DNA from: Claveliimonas bilis
GTDB taxonomy: Bacteria > Bacillota > Clostridia > Lachnospirales > Lachnospiraceae
Assembly: GCF_020892095.1 (NCBI RefSeq)
Contig: NZ_AP024845.1
Coordinates: forward strand, 496,001-560,000
Direction of reading: 5' to 3'
DNA length: 64,000 nucleotides
Below, in pieces: positions 50,934 to 60,216 of the stretch. The translations under genes and the position numbers were made by a program. The number at the start of each line of letters is the position of its first letter. The stretch's first letter is position 1. The notes under the pieces were generated by a model. It saw nothing but the letters and a program-made list of their open reading frames with translations. It was not told the origin of the DNA and did not search any database.

Positions 50934-51981
50934 TCCAGTGCATAAGCTCCCATCTAAGTGTGTCTAAAAGTTCCTCTTCTTTTACTTTTTTCACAACCTG
51001 ACCTTTTTTGATCAGAAGGCCTTCACCGATTCCTCCCGCAATACCGATGTCTGCTTCCCTGGCCTCTCCGGGCCCGTTTACCACACAGCCCATAACAGCC
51101 ACCTTCAGATCCAGAGGAATATCTGCCACCATATTTTCCACCTGATTGGCAAGTCCGATCAGATCGATCTTGGTTCTTCCGCATGTGGGGCAGGATACAA
51201 CTTCTATTCCTCCCTTTCGCAGGCCCAGCGTGCGAAGGATCAGCTTCGCGCTTTTGATCTCTTCTGCCGGGTCTCCGGTAAGAGATACGCGAATGGTATC
51301 CCCGATCCCCTGGTTGAGAATAATGCCAAGACCAACTGCAGACTTAATATTTCCGGAGAGCAACGTCCCTGACTCGGTAATTCCCACATGAAGAGGATAC
51401 GGACATACCTTCGCAATTTCCTCATGGGCTTTTACGCACATCAGAACATCGGAAGATTTGATACTGACTACCAGATTGTCATAACCCATCTCCTCGATCA
51501 TATGTACCTTGTCCATGGCGCTCTCCACGATCCCCTCTGCCGTAACTCCTCCGTACTTTTCTACAAGAGGTTTCTCCAAAGAACCGCTGTTTACTCCCAC
51601 ACGGATGGGAATCTGAAATTCCTTCGCCTTGTCAATCACTGCCTGCACCCTGTCTTTAGAACCAATATTTCCCGGATTGATCCGAATCTTATCCGCCCCG
51701 TTTTCAATGGCTGCAATGGCCAGGCGATAATCAAAATGAATATCCGCCACCAGAGGAATATGAATCTGTCTCTTGATCTCTTTAAGTGCCTGTGCAGCCT
51801 CCATCGTCGGAACTGCACAGCGGATGATCTCACATCCGGCCTTTTCCAGACGATGTATCTGATCCACCGTACTTTTCACATCTTCTGTCTTTGTATTTGT
51901 CATGGACTGAATGGCAACTTTGTTTCCGCCGCCGATCCAGACGTCTCCGATTCTGATCTGTTTTGTCTCGTTTCTTGTCAT
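50926..51981 (-). CDS. ispG: 4-hydroxy-3-methylbut-2-enyl diphosphate synthase
   Basis: 351 residues from ATG 51981 (GAAAGAAGGAAAATGTT; the frame is open to 52050). TIM-barrel start (RIGDVWIGGGNKVAIQSMTNT) and C-terminal 4Fe-4S ligands in SCPTCGRT and GCVVNGPGEA. It catalyses the penultimate step of the non-mevalonate isoprenoid pathway. It is followed by polC with an 8-nt overlap, an arrangement common in this bacterial family. A hairpin just upstream may terminate the preceding gene. Confidence 0.96.
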   Translation of the reverse strand: MTRNETKQIRIGDVWIGGGNKVAIQSMTNTKTEDVKSTVDQIHRLEKAGCEIIRCAVPTMEAAQALKEIKRQIHIPLVADIHFDYRLAIAAIENGADKIRINPGNIGSKDRVQAVIDKAKEFQIPIRVGVNSGSLEKPLVEKYGGVTAEGIVESAMDKVHMIEEMGYDNLVVSIKSSDVLMCVKAHEEIAKVCPYPLHVGITESGTLLSGNIKSAVGLGIILNQGIGDTIRVSLTGDPAEEIKSAKLILRTLGLRKGGIEVVSCPTCGRTKIDLIGLANQVENMVADIPLDLKVAVMGCVVNGPGEAREADIGIAGGIGEGLLIKKGQVVKKVKEEELLDTLRWELMHWND

Positions 51982-52021
51982 AACATTTTCCTTCTTTCCT
52001 TTCATCTGGCCCTTTGCCACT

Positions 52022-52079
52022 AAAAGCCCTCCTGCCTTCCCGTAAGACATATGCTCCGGTATGACATAAAGGGCTTTTC
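52022..52079 (-). terminator. Terminator between the 153-residue gene and ispG
   Basis: Stem AAAAGCCC/GGGCTTTT around a 40-nt loop containing a smaller hairpin. On the minus strand the T-rich side lies toward ispG. Confidence 0.5.
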
Positions 52080-52093
52080 TTTATACACCTGCT

Positions 52094-52555
52094 CTACTGT
52101 TTCTCGAATATCATCTGTTCTCCATACTCTCTCTCTGTCAGTGTAAGCTGCTGCTGATCTACACTGTAAGAAAAGGTAGTCGTCAGATTTGTCAAAGCAT
52201 TCTGAAGGTTTTCTTCCGTATATGTTCCTCCGGATGCCTCTGCCGCCCGGGTAAGTTCCTCTGCATCTGCCCTGATAGCAATTGTCTTTTCTTCTTTGTC
52301 AATGGAACATCCCAATTCTACCTGTACATTGCCGGCCTCTCCAACCTCCGGAATATTTGCCGTCAGGGAATCTTTTCCATTTATCTCAAGAACCAGATCA
52401 TTATCTTCACTTTTCCATGTCCCCTCCAGAGGATTGGAAGTAAACATACGTACCAGGAAGAAAATTGCAATCAGAATAATCACAATAGAGCTGACTGTCA
52501 TCACAATTCTCCATAATCTGCTTCTTTCCGCTTCATTATTGTTTGCTATTAACAT
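52094..52555 (-). CDS. Membrane-anchored hypothetical protein
   Basis: 153 residues: a polar N-terminus, one membrane anchor (about residues 17-40, VMTVSSIVIILIAIFFLVRMF), then an extracytoplasmic beta-rich domain (NPLEGTWKSEDNDLVLEINGKDSL ... QLTLTEREYGEQMIFEK) resembling lipocalin-like/DUF-type domains that start with GTW. No lipobox. Function unknown. Start ATG 52555 with TGAGGAAAT. It is upstream of ispG on the same strand, separated by a hairpin. Confidence 0.65.
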   Translation of the reverse strand: MLIANNNEAERSRLWRIVMTVSSIVIILIAIFFLVRMFTSNPLEGTWKSEDNDLVLEINGKDSLTANIPEVGEAGNVQVELGCSIDKEEKTIAIRADAEELTRAAEASGGTYTEENLQNALTNLTTTFSYSVDQQQLTLTEREYGEQMIFEKQ

Positions 52556-52786
52556 ATTTCCTCAGTCCTCTCAGATTTCATTTTTCAATGAAACCCCTTT
52601 CTTAAAATTATATTTTGTTTTCTCTCCCCTGTCAACGGGATATCCTTTCACTGGTTTAGACACCTCATTTTTCTATTTTTCTCTTTTCGCGTCATTTGCG
52701 CAACATTTTGTTGAATATTGCCACCTTTCTCCAACTGGAAAATCGAAACTGGTAAAATATGGTATCACTACAAAGGAGGATACGGT

Positions 52787-53140
52787 ATGTCATTTGCAAC
52801 CAGACTAAAAACACTACGCGCCGAACACCATATGACTCAGAAGGAACTGGCATCACGCATGAACCTTGCCCGAACCACGATCACAGGATACGAAACGAAA
52901 AACCGCCAGCCTTCTCACGAAAAGCTGGCAGACATGGCTTCCATTTTCGGTGTAACTGTGGACTATCTCCTGGAAGATACCAATAATCCCCTTTTATCTT
53001 CTTCTGTACTGCAGACACAGCATGAGCGTCTCCTGGATGACAAAGTCATGAAGCTGTATCGTCAGCTTTCCCTTCATTCTAAGGAGGAAACTCTGCGTTA
53101 TCTTCAGCTTCTCGAACTCTGGGAAAAGAACCAGGATTAG
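52787..53140 (+). CDS. XRE-family regulator
   Basis: 117 residues from ATG 52787 (AAAGGAGGATACGGT; the frame is open to 52718). Helix-turn-helix MTQKELASRMNLARTTITGYETKNRQPSHEKLADMASIFGVTVDYLLED, then a helical tail probably for dimerisation. Chromosomal regulator rather than phage repressor judging by surroundings; target genes unknown. Its 3' end overlaps the convergent gatD end by 4 nt. Confidence 0.88.
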   Translation: MSFATRLKTLRAEHHMTQKELASRMNLARTTITGYETKNRQPSHEKLADMASIFGVTVDYLLEDTNNPLLSSSVLQTQHERLLDDKVMKLYRQLSLHSKEETLRYLQLLELWEKNQD

Positions 53141-53889
53141 CTGTCCGCGTCTGCTTTCTTTACAAATCTGTCGTAAATATATTGATTGGCCGAAATTTCC
53201 TGACTGTCATCCAGGGGAATCAAACTGTCATCTCCATACTTGCGTTCCAGGGCCCGTGCGATCAGGTAATCACTTACCTGCGGGTTTTTCGGAAGCAACG
53301 GTCCGTGCAGATAGGTGCCGATCACATTTTTATATACAACTCCTTCATATCCGCTTTTTCCGTCGTTTCCCGACCCATACAGCACTTTCCCAAAAGGCTT
53401 GTTTCCATTAATATACGTTCTTCCCCCATGATTCTCAAATCCCACCACTGGCAAGTCAAAAAGGTCGCTTTTCAGCACAATGTTGTCGATCAGTCTGCCC
53501 TCTTCCTGCTCTGTATATAAGTCTACCAGATCGAGGCCTTCTATTATACCATCTTCCGTGCGGTAATATTTTCCAAGAAGCTGGTAGCCTCCGCACACAG
53601 CAATTACCACGCCGCCGTCTTCTACATAGTCTTTAAAATCTTTCTGAATAGATTTCAGCTTCTGGCATACGATCATCTGCTCTCTGTCAGACCCCCCTCC
53701 CAAAAGCACAATATCCAGTTTTGTAAAATCAATTTCATCGTTTAACTCAAACTCTATCGTTTCCGCCTCAATACCGCGCCATTTACAGCGCTGCATCAGG
53801 CAGGCGATATTTCCTCTGTCCCCGTAGAGGTTCAGAAGATCCGGATACAGATGTCCGATGGTGATTTTTCTTTGTTCATTCCCTTCCAT
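53137..53889 (-). CDS. gatD: Lipid II isoglutaminyl synthase, glutaminase subunit
   Basis: 250 residues, class I glutamine amidotransferase of the CobB/CobQ-like type: ITIGHLYPDLLNLYGDRGN start, GGGSDREQ, nucleophile Cys in AVCGGYQLLG, and His in GTYLHGPLLPKNP. With MurT it amidates the alpha-carboxyl of D-glutamate in lipid II, which is needed for cross-linking in many Firmicutes. Its start shares 1 nt with the murT stop, a translationally coupled pair. Confidence 0.94.
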   Translation of the reverse strand: MEGNEQRKITIGHLYPDLLNLYGDRGNIACLMQRCKWRGIEAETIEFELNDEIDFTKLDIVLLGGGSDREQMIVCQKLKSIQKDFKDYVEDGGVVIAVCGGYQLLGKYYRTEDGIIEGLDLVDLYTEQEEGRLIDNIVLKSDLFDLPVVGFENHGGRTYINGNKPFGKVLYGSGNDGKSGYEGVVYKNVIGTYLHGPLLPKNPQVSDYLIARALERKYGDDSLIPLDDSQEISANQYIYDRFVKKADADS

Positions 53890-55229
53890 TACTTCTGTCC
53901 CTCCAATTTCTTAAGCACATTTCTTGTACTGAAAAGCGCTGTATAATTTACCAGTACATAAAGGTTGCCGCACCCGTTTTCCACCCGTTCCAGAATGGCC
54001 TTTTCCACATCCTCTTCCAGCATGGACGGAATATCCACATACTTCAGACGAAGGCGCATATCCTGGCAGCGGATGCCGCTCACGGTGATGGAACCTACTG
54101 CTGTCTTTTTAAAACGGTCAAAATCCACATCCCACAGCCAGGACACATCAATGCCGTCCTGGGCATTGTCATTGATGACAATGATCAGATCTTTCAAAGA
54201 CTCGTCCTGCATCACTGCAGAAATATTCTGATTAAAACCAGCCGGATTCTTGGCAAGGTTAAGCACAACCTTGGTATCTTTGATCTGGAACTGCTCCATA
54301 CGGCCGTTCTCCGGATTAAAATGCTCCAGCATCGACTGGAAGTGAGCAAGGTCAAGTCCGGCTGTCCGCCCGGCTGCATAGGCCGCAAGAATATTGTATA
54401 TGTTGTAAAATCCCCGGTAATTGGCAGTCAGATTCCTTCCTTCCACCTGGAAAGAAAGGGCGTTTCTGATCTCAATACCAGAAGCTGTATAGTCAATATC
54501 CGGTCTTTTGAAATCACACTGGCTGCACTTATAAATTCCAAGCTGGCTGTAATGATAAAACTCGTACTCCAAGGCAGCTCCGCATTTCTTGCAGAACCGT
54601 CCTTCCCGGATTTCATTGGAATCGCTGTCGTCCAGTACTTTTTCATTGATTCCGTAAGTAATGTACTCATTTCCCGCATCCATGGCAAGGAAAGCCGAAA
54701 GGGCGTCATCCCCGTTTACGATCAGCTTCATCTTCGGCGCGCTTTGCATCACTTCTTTTAAAAGATTCATGGTAATATCAATCTCGCCGTACCGGTCCAG
54801 CTGATCCCGGAACAGATTGGTAAGCACCATGTAGTCCGGTTTGAAGTGCGGAAATACTCTTCGGGTGGATGCTTCATCGACCTCTATACAAGCATAATCT
54901 GCATCCAGCCTGCCTGTAAGACCGGATGCCAGCACAAATGCAGCTGCCACTCCATTGAGCATATTGGAGCCGGTATGATTGCACACAACCTTATTTCCTT
55001 CTGCTTCCAGCGCTGCGCAGAGCATATTGTTGGTCGTCGTTTTTCCATTTGTTCCGCACACGACAAAAATATCTTTCCTCACCTGGGATGCCAGATCCTC
55101 CAGAATCTGCGGATATATCTTCAGTGCAATTTTCCCGGCCCAGGTCACTCCCTGTCGGTGAAAAATATGGACACTTAACTTTTCTGCTGTCTTTGCAGCC
55201 CATATGGCCGCTATTTTTCTTAAGCCCAT
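53889..55229 (-). CDS. murT: Lipid II isoglutaminyl synthase, Mur-ligase subunit
   Basis: 446 residues from ATG 55229 (AAAAGGAATAAGATCA); an in-frame start at 55262 adds 11 residues. Mur-ligase central domain with P-loop CGTNGKTTTNNML, a zinc ribbon insertion (FCKKCGAALEY ... KCSQCDFKRPD) and the C-terminal DUF1727 domain (NPAGFNQNISAV). It activates the D-Glu carboxylate and uses ammonia from GatD. Architecture is complete. Confidence 0.94.
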   Translation of the reverse strand: MGLRKIAAIWAAKTAEKLSVHIFHRQGVTWAGKIALKIYPQILEDLASQVRKDIFVVCGTNGKTTTNNMLCAALEAEGNKVVCNHTGSNMLNGVAAAFVLASGLTGRLDADYACIEVDEASTRRVFPHFKPDYMVLTNLFRDQLDRYGEIDITMNLLKEVMQSAPKMKLIVNGDDALSAFLAMDAGNEYITYGINEKVLDDSDSNEIREGRFCKKCGAALEYEFYHYSQLGIYKCSQCDFKRPDIDYTASGIEIRNALSFQVEGRNLTANYRGFYNIYNILAAYAAGRTAGLDLAHFQSMLEHFNPENGRMEQFQIKDTKVVLNLAKNPAGFNQNISAVMQDESLKDLIIVINDNAQDGIDVSWLWDVDFDRFKKTAVGSITVSGIRCQDMRLRLKYVDIPSMLEEDVEKAILERVENGCGNLYVLVNYTALFSTRNVLKKLEGQK

Positions 55230-55443
55230 TGATCTTATTCCTTTTCCTATTGTCTGCGGCATCGGCGCCGCTTTTCTTTATTTCCTGTACTATTTTACCT
55301 GCTGCCTGTCCACAAGTCAACCTTGCCATTTTTTGTTACAAAACAGCCTTGTTATATTATTCACAATTTTTTCCGGTTTTTCTGTGAAAACTTTGTGACC
55401 TATTGATATTTACTATTTTCTGCTGACATGATATGATACATGC

Positions 55444-55573
55444 AGAAAGAAGATAGATATATTTTTAACAATTACTTCTTTCTACATATTCTTCACAGCG
55501 TCCCAGGTACGCAGTATTCTCACAGCGGTCATGTCCGATAAAACTGCTGTGCAAGAATCAAAACCTTTTTTCA
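55444..55573 (+). ncRNA. Candidate structured small RNA
   Basis: In the 400-bp gap between murT and the xanthine-dehydrogenase-type operon, a promoter with an extended -10 (TTTACT 55409-55414, 17-bp spacer, TGATATGAT) precedes two predicted hairpins: AGAAAGAAG/CTTCTTTCT (55444-55482) and ATTCTTCACAGC paired with GCTGTGCAAGAAT (55488-55558). CCTTTTTTC follows the second stem. No ORF or downstream plus-strand gene is present. I cannot match it to a known RNA family. Confidence 0.4.
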
Positions 55574-55601
55574 TACAATAGAATCCTTTAAAACGGAAAA
55601 C

Positions 55602-55634
55602 AGCTTCAGGTTTCGCCGCCTGAAGCTATTTTCT
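55602..55634. terminator. Terminator of the xanthine-dehydrogenase-type operon
   Basis: Stem AGCTTCAGG/CCTGAAGCT with an 8-nt loop. ATTTTC follows on the plus strand and GTTTTCC on the minus strand. Confidence 0.75.
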
Positions 55635-55646
55635 TGTTATTGAGCT

Positions 55647-57959
55647 CTATTGTTCTTTTTCAAGAATCCCCATCAGTATTTTCTCCGGTGTGATCGGAAG
55701 TTCACGATGCCAGATGCCAGTTGCATTAAAGACTGCATGTGCGATTGCAGGAGCGGGGGTGTTAATAACAACCTCTCCAATTGATTTTGCTCCGAATGGT
55801 CCTGTCTCTTCATAGCTGCTTTCAAATTCAACATGGAGCCGTCCCACATCCAGACGGCTTGGAATCTTGTACTGCATAAGAGAATCTTCTAATATTTTTC
55901 CGTTTTTATTATAAGTAATATCTTCATAGAGCGCCATTCCGATCCCCTGAGCCAGACCGCCTTCTGTCTGCACTCTGGTAAGATTCGGATTGACAGGGGT
56001 TCCACAGTCCACAACAGCTGTATAGTCAAGGATCTCCACTGCTCCTGTCTCCTTGTCAATCTCCAGCTCTGCCATACCTACCATGACAGGCGGAGGAGAG
56101 ACAGGCGAAGAATGAGTAACCGTCACCTGAACCGCTTCCCGGTTACCGCTCATGGATTTCGTAGCAACCTGTCCGAGGGAAACGCTTGCAGAACCGTCTG
56201 CCATTCTTACATGGTCTGCTTCAAATACGACATCTTCTACAGCGCACTTCATTAAATCCGCTGCAATATGGCAGATCTTCTCTTTCAATTCCTTGCAGGC
56301 TTTCTCTACTGCCTTTCCCGTTACATACATCGTGCTGGATGCATAGGAACCGGAATCATAGGGAGAAGAATCTGTGTCAGCGCCATAAACAATAATATTG
56401 TCCAGGCTGCATTCCAGACATTCTGCTGCCACCTGTGCCAATGTAGTGTCACATCCCGTTCCCATATCCGCCGCTCCAATGGAAAGGATGTAAAAGCCTT
56501 CATCGTTGAGCTTGATCGTAGCAGAACCTACATCCACACCGGAAATTCCAGAGCCCTGCATTGACATGGCAACGCCTTTCGCACGGATTTTTCCATTGCC
56601 GGCATCCCAGGAAAGAGGCTTCTCATCCCAGTGAGTAATTTCTTTTGCTCTTGCCATGCAGCGGTCCAGTGCGCAGGCTGTCATTTTTTCATTGTAATAG
56701 GCCATGGCTGTCTGGCCTTCTCTTACCATGTTCTTCTCACGGATCGCCACCGGATCCATATGAAGCTTATCCGCCAGCTCATTGACGATACTTTCCACTG
56801 CAAAAATTCCCTGTGTCGCCCCATAGCCCCGGTATGCTCCTGCTGCCTGCACGTTGGTGTAGACAACATCATAGCAGAAACGGTAAGCTTCCATATTACT
56901 ATTGTAAAGCGGAATGGATTTATGTCCGCTAAGTCCTACTGTCGTCGGCCCGTGTTCGCCATATGCCCCTGTGTTGGAAAGGGTATAGACGTCCAAAGCC
57001 CGGATCGTTCCGTCATTCATCGCTCCGATCCGCACCTTAACTTCCATCTCATGGCGCGGTGAACCGGCGATCTGACTCTCCTGCCTTGTGTAGATCAGTT
57101 TAGCAGGCTTACCTGTCTTCCATGTGACAAAAGCAGGAAATACTTCTGTTACACAGGACTGCTTCGCCCCGAAACCTCCTCCGATCCGTGGTTTAGACAC
57201 ACGGATTTTGGATTTTGGAATATCAAGGGCATTTGCCAGAATACGGCGCACATGGAAAATAATCTGCGTGGAGCTGGTTACATGAAGCCGTCCATAGGGA
57301 TCCATGCAGGTATAAGTACGGAACGTTTCCATCATAGCCTGACTGTCGGCTTTCGTATGATATTTATGTTCCAGAACCACATCGCACTCATCCATTACCT
57401 TATCCACATCCCCGTGTCCATCCTTTGCTGAGGCACAAAGGTTGCGGGTGTTATCTGCCCCCACCGGACACAGAGCTTTCCAGTTATCCTCCGGATGCAC
57501 AAGCACTTTATTGTCTTTTGCCGTACGGAAATCCAATACCGGCTCCAGTACTTTATATTTTACTTTGATCAGGCGCAGTGCCTTGTCCACTGCTTTCTCA
57601 TCCTGACCAGCTACAATTGCAGCCGCATCTCCCACAAAGCGCATTCTCTGATCCAGGATCAGCCTGTCATAGGGGCTTGGCTCCGGATAGGTCTGTCCGG
57701 CCATTGTAAATCTCTTATTGGGCACATCTTTGTAAGTATAGATAACCTCAATTCCCGGAACCTTCATGGCAATATCCGTATTAATTTCCTCAATAAGGGC
57801 ATGAGCATAGGGACTGTGCAGTATCTTTACTACAAGGCAGTCTCCGGGAGTAATGTCGTCGGTATAAACCGGCTGACCTGTCACAAGAGCCATAGCGTCT
57901 TTCTTTCGCACCGGCTTATTTACATAGCGGCAATTCATTCCTGGCACTTTATCCGGCAT
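55647..57959 (-). CDS. Xanthine-dehydrogenase-family molybdenum-binding subunit
   Basis: 770 residues, the molybdopterin-binding large subunit: VTGQPVYTDDI near the start, GGGFGAKQ, AAGAYRGYGATQG, GSGISGVDVGSATIKLNDEG, ETGPFGAKSIGEV near the end with the catalytic Glu. It hydroxylates purines or related heterocycles at a Mo-cofactor site. Its start shares 1 nt with the iron-sulfur gene's stop. Xanthine, hypoxanthine or another N-heterocycle is possible. No cofactor-insertion (XdhC) gene is in the window. Confidence 0.9.
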   Translation of the reverse strand: MPDKVPGMNCRYVNKPVRKKDAMALVTGQPVYTDDITPGDCLVVKILHSPYAHALIEEINTDIAMKVPGIEVIYTYKDVPNKRFTMAGQTYPEPSPYDRLILDQRMRFVGDAAAIVAGQDEKAVDKALRLIKVKYKVLEPVLDFRTAKDNKVLVHPEDNWKALCPVGADNTRNLCASAKDGHGDVDKVMDECDVVLEHKYHTKADSQAMMETFRTYTCMDPYGRLHVTSSTQIIFHVRRILANALDIPKSKIRVSKPRIGGGFGAKQSCVTEVFPAFVTWKTGKPAKLIYTRQESQIAGSPRHEMEVKVRIGAMNDGTIRALDVYTLSNTGAYGEHGPTTVGLSGHKSIPLYNSNMEAYRFCYDVVYTNVQAAGAYRGYGATQGIFAVESIVNELADKLHMDPVAIREKNMVREGQTAMAYYNEKMTACALDRCMARAKEITHWDEKPLSWDAGNGKIRAKGVAMSMQGSGISGVDVGSATIKLNDEGFYILSIGAADMGTGCDTTLAQVAAECLECSLDNIIVYGADTDSSPYDSGSYASSTMYVTGKAVEKACKELKEKICHIAADLMKCAVEDVVFEADHVRMADGSASVSLGQVATKSMSGNREAVQVTVTHSSPVSPPPVMVGMAELEIDKETGAVEILDYTAVVDCGTPVNPNLTRVQTEGGLAQGIGMALYEDITYNKNGKILEDSLMQYKIPSRLDVGRLHVEFESSYEETGPFGAKSIGEVVINTPAPAIAHAVFNATGIWHRELPITPEKILMGILEKEQ

Positions 57960-58444
57960 TATGCTTCCCCTCCCTTCTCCTGACTTGCATTTTGCTTCTT
58001 ATATTCAATGTAGGCGCGGATTCCCCGAAGCTGTCCCTCATATCCGGAACATCTGCAAAGATTCCCTGCCAGATATTCTTTGATCTCCTCGTCTGTCGGA
58101 TCCGGGTTCTCCCGGAACATGGCAATTCCATTCATCATAAATCCCGGATTGCAGAAGCCGCACTGTTCCGCCCCCTGATCCGCAATATAAGCGCCAAATC
58201 CTTTGGCCTCCTCCTGAAGTCCTTCCAAAGTAGTCACCTTATGTCCGTCTGCTCTGGCAGCTAAAAGGCTGCATGATAAAATCGGCTTATCATCCAGAAA
58301 AACCGTGCACAGACCGCAGTTGGATGTCTCACAGCCCCGTTTCACACTGTAGCATCCCTGTTTTCTCAAAAAATCAATCAGCAGCATATCAGCGGAAATT
58401 TCCGCATTCACCTTTTTTTCATTTATCCATAATTGAATCTGCAT
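57959..58444 (-). CDS. Xanthine-dehydrogenase-family 2Fe-2S subunit
   Basis: 161 residues with two 2Fe-2S centres: plant-ferredoxin type (CYSVKRGCETSNCGLCTVFLD ... SC) and the all-helical type (CGFCNPGFMMNG ... CRCSGYEG). It passes electrons from the molybdenum subunit to FAD. Length normal. Encoded between the FAD and molybdenum subunits; the order FAD, FeS, Mo in the transcript is typical of clostridial xdh-like operons. Confidence 0.94.
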   Translation of the reverse strand: MQIQLWINEKKVNAEISADMLLIDFLRKQGCYSVKRGCETSNCGLCTVFLDDKPILSCSLLAARADGHKVTTLEGLQEEAKGFGAYIADQGAEQCGFCNPGFMMNGIAMFRENPDPTDEEIKEYLAGNLCRCSGYEGQLRGIRAYIEYKKQNASQEKGGEA

Positions 58445-58519
58445 TCTTTCATCCTCACATCAAATTACTGGTTTACATTGCCTGGCGAGTCAGTCCTGCC
58501 ATATAGAAAATAAACTTTC

Positions 58520-59299
58520 TTACAGAGCAAGAAGAGCACGTTTTGCCAGCACACCTGCAATCAGCTTTCTGTACTGCGCACTTCCCCTAAGATTTGTTCC
58601 TGTATCCACTGTCTCTGAAACATAGCTTCCGAACTTTTCGGCGCTCTCTTTATTGATCCCCTGAGAGAGGATTCCCTTTTCATCTCTTAAGCAGACTGCC
58701 TTCATAGGCCTTGCGCCGATCACACAGCGAATCTCATCTTCCACCTGGGATACACAGCAGGTCAGCACCGGAAAATCTGTCTTTGTATTTCTCTGTGAAA
58801 GGTACACTGCTTTGACCGGCTTTTTCGGGATCACGATCCCGGTCAGAATATCCCTGTCGTAAGGAAGAGCGGCAAATTCTTCCACAGAAATCCGTCCCCG
58901 CTTATACAGCTCTACCTGTGCATCAAGGGCCATCATTACTGTCAGCACATCGGAAAATCCGTACCGTCCGAAAACACTGCCGCCTACAGTCGCCATATTT
59001 CGGAACTGCACGCCTACGATGTGCTTCACGCTCTCCTGCAGCGCATTCCCTGTCCAGGCATTTAAGCCCGCATGCTGCTCCAGCTGGCGGAGCGTTACCA
59101 TCGCTCCAATACGGTACTCCTTTTCATCCTCTTCTATCGTATCTAATCCCAGACCAGACAGATCAATGGCGGTTCCCACATTTTTCCTCTGCATCTTCAG
59201 CCACAGCATACCGCCGAGAACCACATTGCTTTTCTTCTGGTTCAGCTCATACGCTTCCTCCAGGCTGGACGCCTTTACATACTGCTTGATCGTTAACAC
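58520..59299 (-). CDS. Xanthine-dehydrogenase-family FAD subunit
   Basis: 259 residues if started at GTG 59299, which has AAAGGAGAAAAGGT just upstream. The open frame extends to 59386, but that part is Lys/Arg-rich and unlike the family. FAD-binding PCMH-type fold: SNVVLGGMLWLKM, VGVQFRNMATVGGSVFGRYGFSDVLTVMMALDA. It accepts electrons from the iron-sulfur subunit. First gene of the operon, downstream of the tyrosine phosphatase gene. Confidence 0.88.
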   Translation of the reverse strand: MLTIKQYVKASSLEEAYELNQKKSNVVLGGMLWLKMQRKNVGTAIDLSGLGLDTIEEDEKEYRIGAMVTLRQLEQHAGLNAWTGNALQESVKHIVGVQFRNMATVGGSVFGRYGFSDVLTVMMALDAQVELYKRGRISVEEFAALPYDRDILTGIVIPKKPVKAVYLSQRNTKTDFPVLTCCVSQVEDEIRCVIGARPMKAVCLRDEKGILSQGINKESAEKFGSYVSETVDTGTNLRGSAQYRKLIAGVLAKRALLAL

Positions 59300-59455
59300 A
59301 CCTTTTCTCCTTTGCTTTTTTCTTTTTATTTGTTTTTCTTTTTCTCTGCAACAGAAAAGCACACCCCGGGGACCTTTTATTTTCAATCCGCGGCATGCGT
59401 CTTTTGCTGTACAAAAATTATTCTGTCACTTATTTAGATGATTTATTAGTTTGAA

Positions 59456-59929
59456 TTATACCATAGCTTCCCGCTTCTCTTCCACAAGTTTTTTCAGCAA
59501 TCCCCTGCATCCCTTCACTACATCCTCATATGTCCGGTCAAAATTCCCGGTATACCAAGGATCCACAATATCATCGGAACTTTGGGCAAATTCCAGAAGT
59601 TTGTACACCTTATGGGCCGGATCCTTTCCGATGATCCTCATAATATTCCGGATATTCCAGTCATCCATCCCGATAAGATAGTCATAATTTTGATAATCTT
59701 TCTTTGTCATCTGCACAGCGTATTTCCCTGTTGCTTCGATGCCATGCTGCCTTAACTTCTCCCGCGTTCCCCGGTGGACCGGATTTCCCAGCTCTTCCCG
59801 GCTGGTAGCCGCCGAGGCAATGTGGAAATGATCTCCCAGACCCTGCTTTTGTACCATGTCGCGGAATATAAATTCGGCCATGGGAGATCGGCAGACGTTG
59901 CCGTGGCAGATAAATAGTATTTTTATCAT
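59456..59929 (-). CDS. Low-molecular-weight protein-tyrosine phosphatase
   Basis: 157 residues: the CX5R(S) catalytic loop CHGNVCRSP at residues 8-16, the general-acid Asp in VDPWYTGNFDRTYEDV, overall LMW-PTP fold. It dephosphorylates tyrosine (or arginine, as in YwlE) residues; I cannot choose between them from the loop alone. It lies at the edge of the AT-richer block that follows and is the last clearly chromosomal gene on the right. Confidence 0.9.
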   Translation of the reverse strand: MIKILFICHGNVCRSPMAEFIFRDMVQKQGLGDHFHIASAATSREELGNPVHRGTREKLRQHGIEATGKYAVQMTKKDYQNYDYLIGMDDWNIRNIMRIIGKDPAHKVYKLLEFAQSSDDIVDPWYTGNFDRTYEDVVKGCRGLLKKLVEEKREAMV

Positions 59930-60153
59930 GTTCGCGTTTCTCCTTAAGTCCTCTTTCTTGATAATGTTGGCTTTGTATTACGATTCGATTCTTTCCACTT
60001 TAAGTAGTCTTGATATAACGTTTGAAGTATAGCATATCCGGCGCTGCTCTGCCATAGCCAAATCTATAAAACGCCATGGTTCGGCCTTGTATATCTTCCA
60101 GTTCGTCAATAACTTTTTCAATGAAAATAATCTATTTTCAAAAAACAACCTCA

Positions 60154-60204
60154 TTGACATACATGCAGATTGCATGATACCATATACATGCAAAGTACAT
60201 GTAT
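60154..60204 (+). promoter_or_regulatory. Promoter and operators of the TetR gene
   Basis: TTGACA at 60154 and overlapping dyads ATACATGCA-GAT-TGCATGATA (about 60159-60179) and ATACATG-N7-CATGTAT (60184-60204). The last contains an ATG, so a repressor bound here would block both promoter and ribosome site. The 59930-60153 gap holds no gene that I can support. Confidence 0.6.
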
Positions 60205-60216
60205 GGGGGTGAGTTT

